DNA from: Orbilia blumenaviensis
Taxonomy: Eukaryota; Ascomycota; Orbiliomycetes; Orbiliales; Orbiliaceae
Length of the DNA stretch: 64,000 nucleotides
Direction: 5' to 3'
Assembly: GCA_036872755.1 (NCBI GenBank)
Contig: JAVHNS010000002.1
Coordinates: forward strand, 744,001 to 808,000
In this document: piece by piece, positions 23,031 to 35,083 of the stretch
Position numbering within the stretch: the stretch's first letter is position 1
Layout: each line of letters starts with the position of its first letter
The notes under the pieces: model-generated
What the model saw: only the letters and a program-made list of their open reading frames with translations
Database searches by the model: none
What the model was told of the DNA's origin: nothing
Translations under genes and position numbers: made by a program

Positions 23031-24409
23031 TGTGTGCCCGAGGTTTCGAAGATCTCAAAGGGCCTAATTATCGGTAAAGCACAACTAGATAGAGAGCCTG
23101 CTTCAACGAAGCCTTGGCCAGATGGGAAGGCAGGTCCTCTTATAAGCTGATAGAAGCACCAGCATTGGGATCCTGCTTGCCAATAGGAGAACCCCGTTCC
23201 ACGGATTCATAAGAAAATTTTCGGGACGATTATTCCGTTACCGATCACCTGTACGAGGGAAGGTAGCTAGGATTTAGTTTTTGGCAATGCATCCCGATCC
23301 TAGGGCTCATAGTAATAGCTGGGAGGCTATATCGAGGCTCGGAGTTCTAAGAGCATGGGTTAACCAATATACTTATATTAAAGCCATATCAAATTCCTCT
23401 TCAATGTACCAATATGCAGATTCAATTGCGCGCTATCGATAACTACACCTGGGTTCTTGCGCGGAGACAGTATGTCCGTTTACCCACATTCGTACGTAAA
23501 TCCCTTTCCCAGCCTCCAAACCATCCCATATTTGATCGATATGACAAGGTTATAGGGAAGGGTTATATATTCAAAGTCGAGGATGAGGGATGTTGCATCG
23601 GACTTTCTTAAAACCGGCATATTCCCTTCCATACGCCATCAGCGCTTGGGGAGAGCTTAAACTGGGGAGCAAAATATGCCTTGTAAACCACAGGACGGGA
23701 AAGGCGTTGGTATACGGAGGCCGGGTCTTGATGTAGGCTTTAGGCACAAAATGGCGACTTTGGACCCGATAAGGCTAAATATACCCTGCATAGAATCACT
23801 CTTGTCTACAAACCCAAGTGGAGGCTCCAATAGATGAGATGTGTTGCATGTTGCTTCCATAGAATTCTGTTATCAAGGCTCCAGGGCCTAGTTCTTACAG
23901 AATTAGCTCATGTAGGGACAAGAATCCGGGTTAACGGATACAGTAGCGTTGAGGTATGAGTACCTTGCATCAGTTGGAGTTCGATTCCATCACTGGTATG
24001 TTTCTTGAATCTGGATATTCGGTCTTGTAACCACTGAATATTTTCTGCCAAAGATGCAACAGTAGCAACACATTCCTACTAGAATGAAAGAAAGTTCCGA
24101 TCATCTCGGGTCGCTCCTGATAGGGCAACTTGTTCGAAATTCTGATGACGGTGCCTATAGCTATCTAGTAGGCGAAAACTAGTTAGGTAATTATCTATTG
24201 ATGTGAAGTACGCATTTTTTCCTGATTAACAATATGAAATTACACCATCCCCGGAGACAAGCACGCAGATTATTAAAATATCATAAGATATACTACAGAA
24301 TTTCTCCAAGATTAAGTTACTATTTACATTTCGATTGCTAGGCTCGAGCACTGTTACATTCTTGACACCTCCCTTAGCCGGTATCCAATCAACCCCCTGT
24401 GGAAATTAT
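23031..24409. other. Intergenic between tandem minus-strand genes, no gene seen
   Basis: About 1.4 kb. It contains the TATA element of the CE2-like gene near 23140 and, further right, the 3' region of the DUF2235 gene. Only short frames. Confidence 0.55.
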
Positions 24410-26494
24410 TTAAATGTGGAAATGTCCATGGTGATGACCCTTATGGCCAAGTTCAATACTTCTTCTTCTGTGGTCACAATGCTTGCAATGCTCATGTTCC
24501 GTTTCAGGGTTTATTTTTTTGCAGCGCATGTACCCATCATTTATCGGTGAATAACCACAACCAGCGCGTTCTCGCCTATGCACGCTTTCGTGGAATACCG
24601 CATCGTCAGGAATGTCTCGGGTAAACCCTAGATTTGGCGGCCAATGGCGCGGAACCCAGCGGCCGAACTCGAGCTCTAAACGGGTGAATAGTGGAAGAAC
24701 CTCTGTTCAATTCGTGGTCAGCAACTTTGTCCGAGGTTATGTGTGGAAATGCGCAGAGTGCTATTATCTACTTACCAAGTACCCACCAACTCACGACGCC
24801 AACGTGTGACCATCCACCATTGAATTTCAAAGCGTCGTGGATTGTTGCGACGCCGACCTGGTTCTGAGCTGCATGGAAAACCTTTTCTACCTCATCCATC
24901 TTCCATGGAAGCCTGTCTGGGCTAGTTCTGCCGACACATTTATCTTCAATTGCCATTACTTCTTCCAACATCCATGCGAGAGCGATATCGCTAATCATGG
25001 GAACGCCTTCTTCGGGTGTCCATCCACCACCAATGTCAGCATGGCAACCCGGGAACCAAACTTCTTTGACATCATGTTCTTCTCGTCTCCACCCTTGCAT
25101 TTGTGCGAAGAGACTAGGCTTAAACTTCAATCGTCTCTCGTCGATTGCGACCGCATGTCTAACGTGATCTGCTGCCGGCTGCTGCGATTCTGGGAAACTT
25201 TTTCTCAGTAGAGGTAGCTCGAATCTACCCACGGAGTTGACTGTATCGTATAGGCCGAGGATGTGGACTTTGACGCCAGTTCTGCAGAATGTCTCCTTAA
25301 AATGGGTCATGTGTTTCCGAATAACATTGGCTTTCTTTGTTTTTAGACGTCTGAGGCGCTCGAATTTGGCGAACGACTTGTAGGCGAAAGGGACCATTTC
25401 CTCGTTTCCACGAGACAGAAGTCCGACGTACATGACCATCTGGGTGAGGAATCGAGCGGTGTAGGCGCCACGGGAGAAACCTAGATTTGGTTAGCTGGAC
25501 CCTCAAACCAGATCCATATAGATACTATATAATGTCACATACCAAAAATGTAGATTTTGTCGCCGGGACTGTAGTACCGCATGATGAACTGATAGCCCTG
25601 GATAACATGGTGATCAAAACTACTGCCAACGGCCTGGTCGACAGACTGGTCGATAAATCGCTTCAGTTTCGAGAATGGTCCAGGCGCAAAGTCGTGTTCA
25701 CCAGCAACGTATGTCCCGATACCAGCTATAGAAGTGCCATGTTAGGTTATCGCCTTATTCAGTATTTGGATTGGAGATAAACAGTATCGGACATACGTTG
25801 GTAATATAAATAAACTTGCGGGTCGTGTTTGTCGAGCATCTGGTACCTAAAGGGACGCTTCCAGGTTAGTAGGTATGCTTTCGCTAGGAACTTGCCGAGG
25901 TGTTTTGACTGGGGCTGAAAATGAATGCATGCAAATCACGGGAAATCTCACATTTTTATAATATTTGTGTCCTAGGTCGGAGTTGTAACGTCAGCTAGAT
26001 ATCATTACGACGGCTTCGCTTTAGGCCGGCCGGCATTTAAGAAGACAGGACTCGGTGGGGGTTGCGTGCGGAAAGTAACCTACCGATAGATTGCCCTTGA
26101 ATTTGTTTCCTGTGCCGTCGAAGAAAAGAACCAGTTTCTTCGGCCGCACTTGGATTTCTGTAATCCCGGAATCTTTGTAGGGTAGCGGGTCGATTTCGAG
26201 GTCAAAGCTATCTTTTGTCACAGCGGACATGATAGTTGAGCTTTTTCGCATACGACCAGGCCCTGGTGGGCTTTCGATATCGCCATTCTTTTCGTTCCAT
26301 TCTGTCCCATTCCCCATATTTGTATCGATGTGAGGCCGCGGGGGCGCTTGTCGGGTCTCTGGAATTGACTGTAAGGTTGTTCCGTTTCTTGGAGACATTG
26401 GTGGCGATTCTTTCTCGACGGCCGGATCTCTAGATGCAGTTGGGTAGGCTTCTGGATCGTTTGACCAAATACCTGGTTTACTTTCGGTCTCCAT
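24410..26494 (-). CDS. DUF2235 alpha/beta-hydrolase (Tle1-phospholipase-like fold)
   Basis: Six exons on the minus strand: 26494-26084, 25971-25952, 25846-25797, 25725-25543, 25480-24776, 24702-24410; introns of 112, 105, 71, 62 and 73 nt; 553 residues, all phases consistent. The second exon is only 20 nt. The DUF2235 core starts with PKKLVLFFDGTGNKFKGN (about 118-135), continues through YYQPGIGTYVAGEHDFAPG, the nucleophile elbow IFGFSRGAYTARFL (GxSxG), LGLYDTVNSVG, and the acid/base block WFPGCHADIGGGW. It ends with a typical RHWPPNLGFTRDIPDD segment and a His-rich tail. The first 115 residues are low-complexity, proline- and serine-rich. Fungal DUF2235 proteins are uncharacterised; bacterial relatives include type VI phospholipase effectors. 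A lipase or esterase role is inferred. No signal peptide. Confidence 0.92.
25952..25971 (-). other. 20-nt microexon of the DUF2235 gene
   Basis: Encodes DTNIIK plus two bases of the next Met codon. It is flanked by CCTAG upstream and GTGAGA downstream. The residues match the DTN segment that follows the GTGNKF motif in DUF2235 proteins, which is why the exon can be recognised despite its size. Confidence 0.85.
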
Positions 26495-28740
26495 CGTGCC
26501 CTTTTTATCGGATACCCGGATATTCGCAAATCTATAAACCCTGCGTGTGTGCGTGTCGCAAAGCGCCAACTGAAAATTGGGGTTTGAATGCGATTGTGAA
26601 AATCGGGAAGGTCTTTAAGATCTTTTGAAGCCCTGGTAAAACCCCCCTGCCTAGATGTCCTACGACAATCTTCTTCTGTATTACTTGGCTATAAAGTAAG
26701 AGGGAATGTAGATTGATTGAATGGGCGTGAAAGAAGAACTTTAGAATACATGCCGCATTGCACCTACGCAAAGGAGAATATTGTCTTTATATGAAATTCT
26801 CTGAGCAATCATTCTCCTCAATTCACACTCACGCCCAATGCGCAGATGCACCAACCTTAAATAGGTATAGACAAGAGGCATTCACCTTACGCGACTGCGA
26901 CGAACAAGCTTCATTCCTTGGTCTAAGTATATCTTGCGGAAGATCCTTGCATCCGCCCGAGAAAAAAGTGGGTCGCTCCGGTTGATTTTCTGGCGAATAG
27001 TTTTTTTGGGTCTATGGTGGTGTGAATTAGAATTGGACGGTGAACTTCATGGTTTTACAAATCGAGCATGGACGAGCGGGTTCTCAAGGTATGCAGAGAC
27101 TCAAAACGGAGCTCGATTGAACAGGTGGAGATGTCAATCATTCTGCCACCAAGTGTCCTGCACTCACAAAGAGACATTTCACAGCCAACTCCTCATGCAT
27201 CGAGGCCACCATTTATGCATGAAATCGAGCCCGTGCAAAGAGTCTAGACAGTTTAGGGACTCGGGATTTTCACGGCTGACCAGGGTTTCGGGCAAGGTCA
27301 ACTCGGCTTTTCGTCAACATGGTGTGGGCTTGCAGTCATACTTGGTTTAGTCCTAATATCGGAATTCTTTTTGATAACGTCACATTCCAGTGGAACGTTT
27401 GACAATTTATCCCCTCCGACGACGCCACGACCTGCAACGTCTCGTCAAAATTTATAGCCAATATCCAAACAGAGGCACCATAGGTACTTCTTCCACCCTT
27501 TCTAAACATCCATACCTATGGATCCATTTGCAACCCGAAACCGACCACATACACTCAAGGAGAACGATATTCACAAATTCGACCTTCGCGACGGAAATTT
27601 AAAATCGGGAACGGGAAGGGATTTTCGGTAATCTCAGATGAGATCGGTTGCGAGTCGAGAGGAGAGGATATCGAGGAAGGCATGGATGAAAAACAGGGAA
27701 GATCCCTCACTTTCACTATAACGGAAGGCGTGTTCGGTGCGGTCCTTGCCCTTTCGAGCCGTTTGTATCAGATCGAGTAAGGTTCAGATCGATCTCGCTT
27801 GGAGCTCCAGAGCTATTGGCTCGACTGCTCTTTCAGAACCAACCACTCTGATTAGCATCATCGTCTAGGTATCAACCATGGCTGGGCTTGTGATTTCACA
27901 AATTTCGGCCACAAGGGTCCCGATTGGATGAATTAATGCATGGCATATTATTCACCCAGCGTTGGCTCTTGTAGCCAATCGGTCGGGCTGCTGGATAGGT
28001 CCTTCTGGTTCTACTCATGGAGTCGGGGGTGTTAGGGCTTGATTCTAGACGATCGAGATTTCAAAGCGGCACAAGAAGCAAAGAACGTGTACATAGCTAG
28101 TCGGAAGGAAAGACAGACTCTGGCCGCATTAGTGCACATCGACATCCTCGAGGGGTAGGAGTGAGCGTAATTGCACAAGGAATCGGTTAGATTGAGCGCT
28201 GGGGCATTTTTTTAGTTACGAAAAGTAGTTTTGATACTGGTTCTAGCTCACCGATCAGTCGAATCCGGTTACTTTAAATTGTGATGGGAGATATGGGCCC
28301 CACGGACCATTGAGCTGTAGGCTGAAAGATCTCGTTTGATATGGGACGCTGGCCACATCACCTCCGCATTTGTAATACTGAGCGCGCCTTTGGCCATTGA
28401 CCATATAGCTCAAAGCGAGCGAATATTATCTATTACACCAGAACAGTGGGGGATTTTTGAATATCGCTCGAATCCTAGTATACAAGGGTATTGTGGCCAT
28501 AATACCGTATTAATACCGTATTGGCGACGATAATACGGCTGCAATCCAGGTTCAGGCTACAATGCCCGCACTAATTACTAGGTAGGTACTACCGTATCAA
28601 TCCTGAGGGCATTTCGGGTACGGCATATAGGTCCATCACTGTCTTGGCACTTCGTAGATGTGTTTGTTGTGTTGTTGCAGAATGTTTGTTTATCAGGTAC
28701 TACTAAATTTAGCTAGTTCGAGTAATGGATGTACCGGGGG
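26495..28740. other. Intergenic between the DUF2235 gene and the transposon block
   Basis: About 2.2 kb of balanced composition with no supported gene. At 28501-28522 there is a perfect tandem pair of the 11-mer AATACCGTATT. The left target-duplication base run AGTGC of the outer element begins at 28741. Confidence 0.55.
28501..28522. repeat. Tandem pair of an 11-bp unit
   Basis: AATACCGTATT occurs twice head to tail with no gap, and related AATACGG follows at about 28532. Function unknown; short enough to be incidental. Confidence 0.6.
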
Positions 28741-28745
28741 AGTGC

Positions 28746-29005
28746 TGTGAACCGAAAGCTGTGCAGGGCACTAAACCACCTAAACACACTCTCTAGGTTC
28801 ACCCGACCACTACACCAAATAAGGTCGGCTACGACATGAAAATCTGACCTATACTAAAAAGTAACTTTGTATATATTAAAAAAAATAGTCTAGATTAACT
28901 AATTTATATAAGAATAAATATACATAAAAATAATAATAAATACTATTATTTATATAAAAATTACCAAAAATTTGTGGATTAAATTTGGGAAAAAAACAGT
29001 TTATA
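28746..29005. repeat. Left LTR of the old element
   Basis: 260 bp. Its outer 100 bases keep normal composition, while its inner part is A+T-saturated. Aligned gaplessly with the right copy at an offset of 16866 bp. Confidence 0.85.
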
Positions 29006-32000
29006 ACTCACAAAAAAACAAAAAGAATTGGAGGTTTCACCAACCAATTATAAAAATAATAATAATCATTAATATATATAAATTTTTAGATTATTTAAAG
29101 AATACCTCTTTTTTTTAATACCTAACAAATCAATTAATTATATAAAACATTTTCTACACACCAGTTTCAAAATTCAAAACAATTTTAATATACAACTTAT
29201 TAATTTAAATAAATATTATTTTTTATTTTTAAAAAAAATTATATTCTTAATTTTTGAAGAAATTTTGAATTTTTAATTTAACATATACTATTATAATTAT
29301 TAATTATTTTGTAATATAATAAATAATATTTTATTTTGCTAATATAAAATTAAATTTAAATAATTTATAATGTTAATTCTAATATTGAATTTTGTAATAC
29401 CTTTTTTTATAATTTTTTTTTTATTAATTTTTTTAAAAGTAATATTTAGAGAATTTTATTTAATATTAAAATCTAAAAACAATTAATATGGGGTAAATTT
29501 ATATTATTATACAAATTATATATTGATATTATGTTAAATTAAATTTTGATGTTGATCTTAAATTTATTAATTTTGAGGGTTAAAAATGTATAATTTTTAA
29601 ATGTAATATAATATTATTTATATTATTTTTTTAGTTAATTTTGTAGTTTATAAGTGTTTAAACAGCTTAAAATACTATTTAATTTGTTTTAAATGACAAA
29701 ATTTAGGAAGAAATCTTTTTTTAAAATGCTGTTTATTGTTTGAATATAATGTTAATAAAAAATTAAAGTAATGACTTATATTTTGTAAAAGTTGAACAAT
29801 GTAGTAATCTAAAAGGTTAGGGGTTGGTTATAAAAAAGTGTAATGATTAAAATAGTTGATAGTAATAAGTATATATGAATTTTTAAATATAATAATTAAA
29901 ATTGATTTTATATAATTAATGGTTAGTAAGTTTATGGGGGTTAAAATTAATATAAAAGTTAAATTATTTTTTAATATTTAATAATTTAAATAATATTAAT
30001 AAATATTATAGGATTTAACAAAGTTTTTAATATTTTATTTTTGGTTAAATTAGTAATATTATTCTATTAATTATTTTAATATTAGTTTTAAAAAAAAGTA
30101 ATTATGATGATAAGTAGTGGTAATAATCTGAAATATTTTGTTTTTTAATATATAGTAATTTTATTTATTACTAAATTTTAAAAATTTTAGATAATAATTT
30201 TATATATTATTTTATATTTAATATTATTTAGATTTTTTTTTTAAATATTTTTATTTGTTATGGTTTATATAATCTTTTTTAAATTTTATATAATTATTAT
30301 TGAAAAATAAATATTATATTATGTTTTAATAATAATTATTTTTAAATTATTATACTTAAATTTATTTAATTTTTTTTGAAATAATAATATTTATTGTTTA
30401 AGATTTAATTATATTTAAATTTAATATAACCATATTCAACTTATTTATTACCTATTTTTCAATTGTGGTAATGGATGATATTTAAGTTTTTTCTGGACTG
30501 GGGTTTATATATAAAAAATTTATTATAAAATATAATTGTGAATAGTTATCAGTAATTTTATTTTCTTTTTTAAGTATATGTTGTATTTCATAATTGAATT
30601 TTGAAATAATTAGTTATTATTTAATTAATTGTTTAGAAAGATTACTTTTTTTAAATAAATAAATTAAAATTTAGTAATTTATGTATAAAATTACTAAATA
30701 CACTAATTTAAAAAAATAATATTTGTTTGTATATATAAATTAAATTAGGGTTAAAACTTTTTTTTCTATAATTATATATTTTATTTTTAGTGTTAAAAAT
30801 TGTTAATTATGAAAGAATATATATTTAATATTGTTCTTAATTTTAATTAATAATTTAATTTTAATTAATTATTTTTATAATTAAAATAACATATTACTTA
30901 AATCAATCTAAAATACATCACAAACTAAATAAAACTAAAAATCCAGATTATTATTTTAACATCATATAACTATAATTAAATCTATTATCTACTGAAATAT
31001 TTTTTCTTATTTATCTGTTCAATTAAACCCAACTAACTTCTTTTCATATTTCAATTAACCTTTAACATTCTTCCAAATTATTAACATATCTGATTTCCAA
31101 ACTAATACTTTCTTGAAAATATATAATAAATTATATTTACCCAATATAAACTATTTTAAATACATTATAAAATAATAAAATTATTCAAATTTTTTTAAAT
31201 TAATTAGCAATTTATATTTTAATAATTTAACCATTTTCTTTTAATCTAATTTAAAACCTTCCAAAATTTACTATACCCCAATTATAACTAATTTTTTTAT
31301 AAAACAAAAAAATTTATCTAAAACCAAAATCAATATAGTTTAAACAAGATATAAAAAATATCAATTATATAAAAAATTAACTTATTCCAAAATTAAAATA
31401 TTTATATTATAGTTATTATTAAAAAAAAAATTATAAATTAATTTATTAATAATTATTTTAATTATTTTAAATAAAATTAATTTAAAATTAAATTCTAATA
31501 TATATTTAATTATAAAATTTTATAATTATATATAAATATATAATAAATTATATAAATTTTAACCCATTTTTTTATACATAAACATTTTTTAAAAAATATT
31601 AAAAACTATTTTATATATATATTTAAAATATATTAATATTTTTTAATATTTATTAATATTATTATTTTTTTAATATATTTTATATTTTATTTATATCATT
31701 TAATCCACTACTAACTCCATTCTTCTAATTAAATAACTAAATTTTAATATAACTTTATTTATAAACCTATAATTATATATAAATCATAAATCACTATTTA
31801 ATTTATCAACCAAATTAATTCTAAATTTTCAAAAACTAATATAATATATAATAATATTAATTTCAAATAATTTAAAAATTTTAACAACTAATTATTTTTT
31901 CTAACACTAAATATACAACAATTAACCATTATATTATAATATAACATTATATTTAATAAATATGAAATACTAAACCAAATCAATAATTAGAAGTTTTATC

Positions 32001-33142
32001 AATTTAATAATAAATAAATCTTTTTAAATAAATAAAATTTTCTTTATTTATTTATAATTTTATTCTTTTTTATATAAATTTATAATTATCAATGATTTAT
32101 CAAACTAATTATCTATCTTTAACTATTCTTCTTAATTAAACAATTTTCAATAATCACAAAATCTTCAAATAATCAGAAAATTATAAATATCACCCCATAT
32201 TACATCTAAATAATCATTCTCCACCCCTTCCAAAAATACATATAAAATAAATCATTACTTTAATAATTATTTTCTTCATTTCATTAACATTTATACTACA
32301 TTTACACTTAATTCTTCTTATACAAATCCCCCATCTTTACCTTAAATTTTTTTCATTATAATTTCCTTATTCAAATCCCCATATCCTCTCTAATTATTAT
32401 TTATATTTAAATCTATACCCACTTTTAAATTTATTAATTTAATTATTTTCAAAAATTTAACTTTCTTTTTAGATTTTCTTATTTTAACCCCTCCAAAATT
32501 AATAATAATTAAAATAAATTTATAACTTAAACTTTACAATTTTTTTTTTTCTTTTAAATTAAATATTTTTAAAATATATTTACAATTTTTTAAACATATC
32601 TAATTTTTTTTTCTAAATTTAATTCTTCCAATTCCTTTTTTTCCAATTTTTTTTTTAAATTTTCTTATTTTTATTTTAAAAATTTTTCACAATCTTAATT
32701 AACCATATTAATATTATCAATATTATTATTATTAATAAAACTTTTATTAATATTCTTATTATTTAAAAATTTTATTAAATTATTTAAATTAATTAATATT
32801 AATAAACCTATTTTTAAAATATTATATTTATTATTTTAATTATCCCAAAATATATATTAATTTATATTATATTTTTTAACAATTTAAATTTATATTATCT
32901 ACTTTTTAAAAAAAAATAAACAATATATAATTTTATATAATACAACATATACTTTAATATAAAAATTTATATTAATTATTTCTAATTAAAAACAAACATA
33001 ATATTATAAAATCACTACATAATTAATTATATTACAACATCTCATTAATTTATTATTTAACAACTTTAAATTTAAAATCTAAACAATTTTAATTAATATA
33101 AAATTTATTATAATATTCTTATTAAATAAAATATAATATAAT
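29006..33142. repeat. A+T-saturated interior of the old element, left part
   Basis: No coding frame of note. The composition is strand-asymmetric: from about 29250 to 30880 the plus strand has almost no C but retains G, and from about 30890 to 33142 it has almost no G but retains C. Individual 60-base lines in the second tract contain no G at all. Confidence 0.8.
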
Positions 33143-33482
33143 AAACATGTTACACCTGTCCCGGGTATTTCCCAAATAGGAAATTCCTAAAACAGCCTAG
33201 CGTTCTTTGGCTAATCGTATTCTCAATCTAAAGTATTCAGATTATTCTCTCAAGGTAAGCTGGGTTGAATATAGAGATATCAAATAGTGTAACTCCTAGT
33301 AAGGGGATACTAGGTTCAATGGGTAAAGGTAGTAAACAGAGTGTATTGAGTATTGATAAGTTGACCGATGGAGTCTAAGAAAGAATCCTGAGACTGCCAT
33401 CGTTCAAAGGTCCTTATATACATGAGCGTCGTCCATACAAATGTGAATCGTCTATAGACTTGGGCGTTATGTGCCCCGGAGG

Positions 33483-33502
33483 GCGTTATGTGCACATAAC
33501 GC
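33483..33502. repeat. 20-bp perfect palindrome in the LTR
   Basis: GCGTTATGTG followed at once by its reverse complement. A further direct copy (33464-33473) and inverted copy (33512-33521) of the 10-mer surround it. The same cluster is at 42096-42153 in the other LTR. The position in U3 suggests a binding site for a dimeric protein or a transcript hairpin. Confidence 0.7.
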
Positions 33503-33546
33503 GCCAAGCCACACATAACGCTTTCTGCATGGTTTGTTCTGGGAGT

Positions 33547-33566
33547 TGTGTTGTCGGCACAACACA
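33547..33566. repeat. Inverted repeat in the LTR
   Basis: TGTGTTGT and ACAACACA separated by CGGC: a perfect 8-bp stem with a 4-base loop in U3. Second copy at 42179-42198. Confidence 0.7.
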
Positions 33567-33705
33567 GTCCAATCCGTCTCTTTTCTGGTATGGTTTTCTC
33601 CCGCCGGATATTTATAATAAAAATCATCTCGGTGTGAGAAACAGCCTGCGAAAACGGACTCATGTTTGACACGCCAAGACATACCTAGTATGGCTGGCCG
33701 TGACA

Positions 33706-33719
33706 CTATCTCCTCCTTC
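33706..33719 (-). other. Polypurine tract
   Basis: Sense GAAGGAGGAGATAG directly abuts the 3' LTR, the expected plus-strand primer for reverse transcription. Confidence 0.8.
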
Positions 33720-34030
33720 AAGGGAAACTCCCAAAAGGGAAATTCCCATGCGGGATCTTCTCGCACATAGGAGATGCAACAAAACTGGGTAAAGGGCCTT
33801 TGTACAAAATTCGTCTACAAAATTCTACCGTACGGGAAAACCGTCTGGGAGAAATTTGTGTACAAGAATTCTCGTGTCCGAAGGCTTAGCCTTCATGATC
33901 ACGTTACATGATTATGTAATCAAAATCAAACATAAATAACTGCAATTCGCACCATAACTAAATTTCAAAACTTAAACCACAAAATATTCTTTCATACATA
34001 CAAAATAATATCAAATCTTTCATTCTGATC
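33706..34030. other. Leader region of the antisense gene
   Basis: About 325 bases between the 3' LTR and the antisense start codon. The last 130 are A/C/T-rich without G runs (ACATAAATAACTGC, CATACATACAAAATAATATC), typical of a fungal promoter and 5' untranslated region. Confidence 0.45.
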
Positions 34031-34729
34031 ATGCAACGGAGCGCCATTCAAAAACCTAAAAAAAGATCAGAGAATCGCGTCCAAGCAAAACGAAGAAGGG
34101 CCATCTTTCTTGAGCGGTTCAAGTCAGAAGGTTTAGAGGCTGCAGTTCCGTGTTCACACTGCGTCGCGAACGGTCATATTTGCGTCATGTTGGAAAAGAG
34201 CATCAAGTGCGAAGTCTGTCATAGACAGGGCAGAGTAGGAAAATGCAATGCAATTCCTTGTAAGTGATTTTTGTTTTTCTCCGCTTTGTGGGGTGTTTCT
34301 AATCCAAAATCTTTAGTGGATCGTATTGCGGAAATTCGAGACAAGAAGTTCAAAGAATTGGAAGAAACTTCTGCTCGGTATGAAATAGCACATCAAAAAG
34401 TCATCGAAGGTCAGACAAAGCTCACAGAGCTTCTGGCTGAGTTCAACACTGTTGCGGCTGAATTAAAACGTCAATCCACTGAGGCTTCAGTAATCGCGCG
34501 GAAGTATCGAGAATCTCTTCTTCATGAAGAACAGAGAGTCATAGAAAATGATATGATATTCGGAGATGATCCGATCGTTGAAGAAGGGGCTGGTGAAGGT
34601 TCGTCAGCGCCTGATGAGGTGCTTGACTTCTTCTGCGACATCCCAGCGGATGCGGTGGATTTTTCTGCTGGGTGGGATGAGAGTTATCTCGCGTTTTCCA
34701 TGGAGGATTTCCTTCAGAGTACTATCTGA
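34031..34729 (+). CDS. Antisense, spliced Zn2Cys6-type protein carried by the chromovirus
   Basis: It lies between the 3' end of pol and the 3' LTR on the strand opposite to the retrotransposon genes. Exons 34031-34259 and 34317-34729 flank a 57-nt intron (GTAAGT donor, TTCTAAT branch, TTAG acceptor); phase 1 agrees; 213 residues. The N terminus is basic (KPKKRSENRVQAKRRR). Cysteines 41, 44, 51, 60, 63 and 72 have spacing C-x2-C-x6-C-x8-C-x2-C-x8-C, within the fungal Zn(II)2Cys6 consensus. A predicted coiled coil spans about 78-150 (IAEIRDKKFKELEETSARY) and the C terminus is acidic with aromatic residues (DFFCDIPADAVDFSAGWDES), activation-domain-like. A DNA-binding regulator is a reasonable inference; the loop lacks the typical RxRK residues, so a related cysteine family is possible. 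Confidence 0.75.
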
Positions 34730-34784
34730 AACTTTGGCTGGTTTCCTGTCATGTATTCGTAACTTCTCATTTTCAAATCAAATC

Positions 34785-35009
34785 ATGCCTTGTTATCTTG
34801 CTATGATTCGCGCTGAGTCGTTGACTCCAATAATTCGTGGTATCGCTCTATCGATACAGCTTCTGCGCAGTCGCTCGTTAGCGCGGCCAGAGTACAGGGT
34901 TCTGCTGGTTGAGGAAATAAGGTATCTGGAGAGGGTCGAAGAGTGGTTGGACGATCAACACCGTAGGTGTCTGTTCAGACCGTGTGTCTGTGGAGGTGGA
35001 TGTTTGTAA
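34785..35009 (+). CDS. Possible short ORF downstream of the antisense gene
   Basis: An ATG-started frame of 74 residues in the same antisense region, in a different frame from the Zn2Cys6 gene. It includes RPEYRVLLVEEIRYLERVEE and a Cys-rich end (RPCVCGGGCL). It might be a second product, an alternative 3' exon or a chance frame; there is no splice evidence. Confidence 0.25.
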   Translation: MPCYLAMIRAESLTPIIRGIALSIQLLRSRSLARPEYRVLLVEEIRYLERVEEWLDDQHRRCLFRPCVCGGGCL

Positions 35010-35083
35010 AGAAAATTCGTAAGTGTAGGAACTGGTTGGGTAGAGAGGCCATATCCTTGTAGGTCGAAAATCTACAAAGTATG

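Larger units (their letters stand above)
33148..33705 (-). repeat. 3' LTR of the chromovirus
   Basis: 558 bp, same sequence as the 5' LTR wherever compared, adjoining the polypurine tract at 33706-33719. Confidence 0.93.

Noticed and set aside
23940..24000. tRNA-like GTTCGATTCC box
   Set aside because: The T-arm pairs poorly, and I find no D-arm, anticodon stem or acceptor stem at proper distance on either strand.
28501..28540. Possible end of a third transposable element at the AATACCGTATT repeats
   Set aside because: The unit is short, has no matching copy elsewhere in the window and no terminal structure, so it is kept only as a small repeat.
33316..33672. 118-codon frame in both LTRs
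   Set aside because: It lies wholly inside the LTR, spans the promoter region and palindromes, and has no protein-like character. It is duplicated only because the LTR is.
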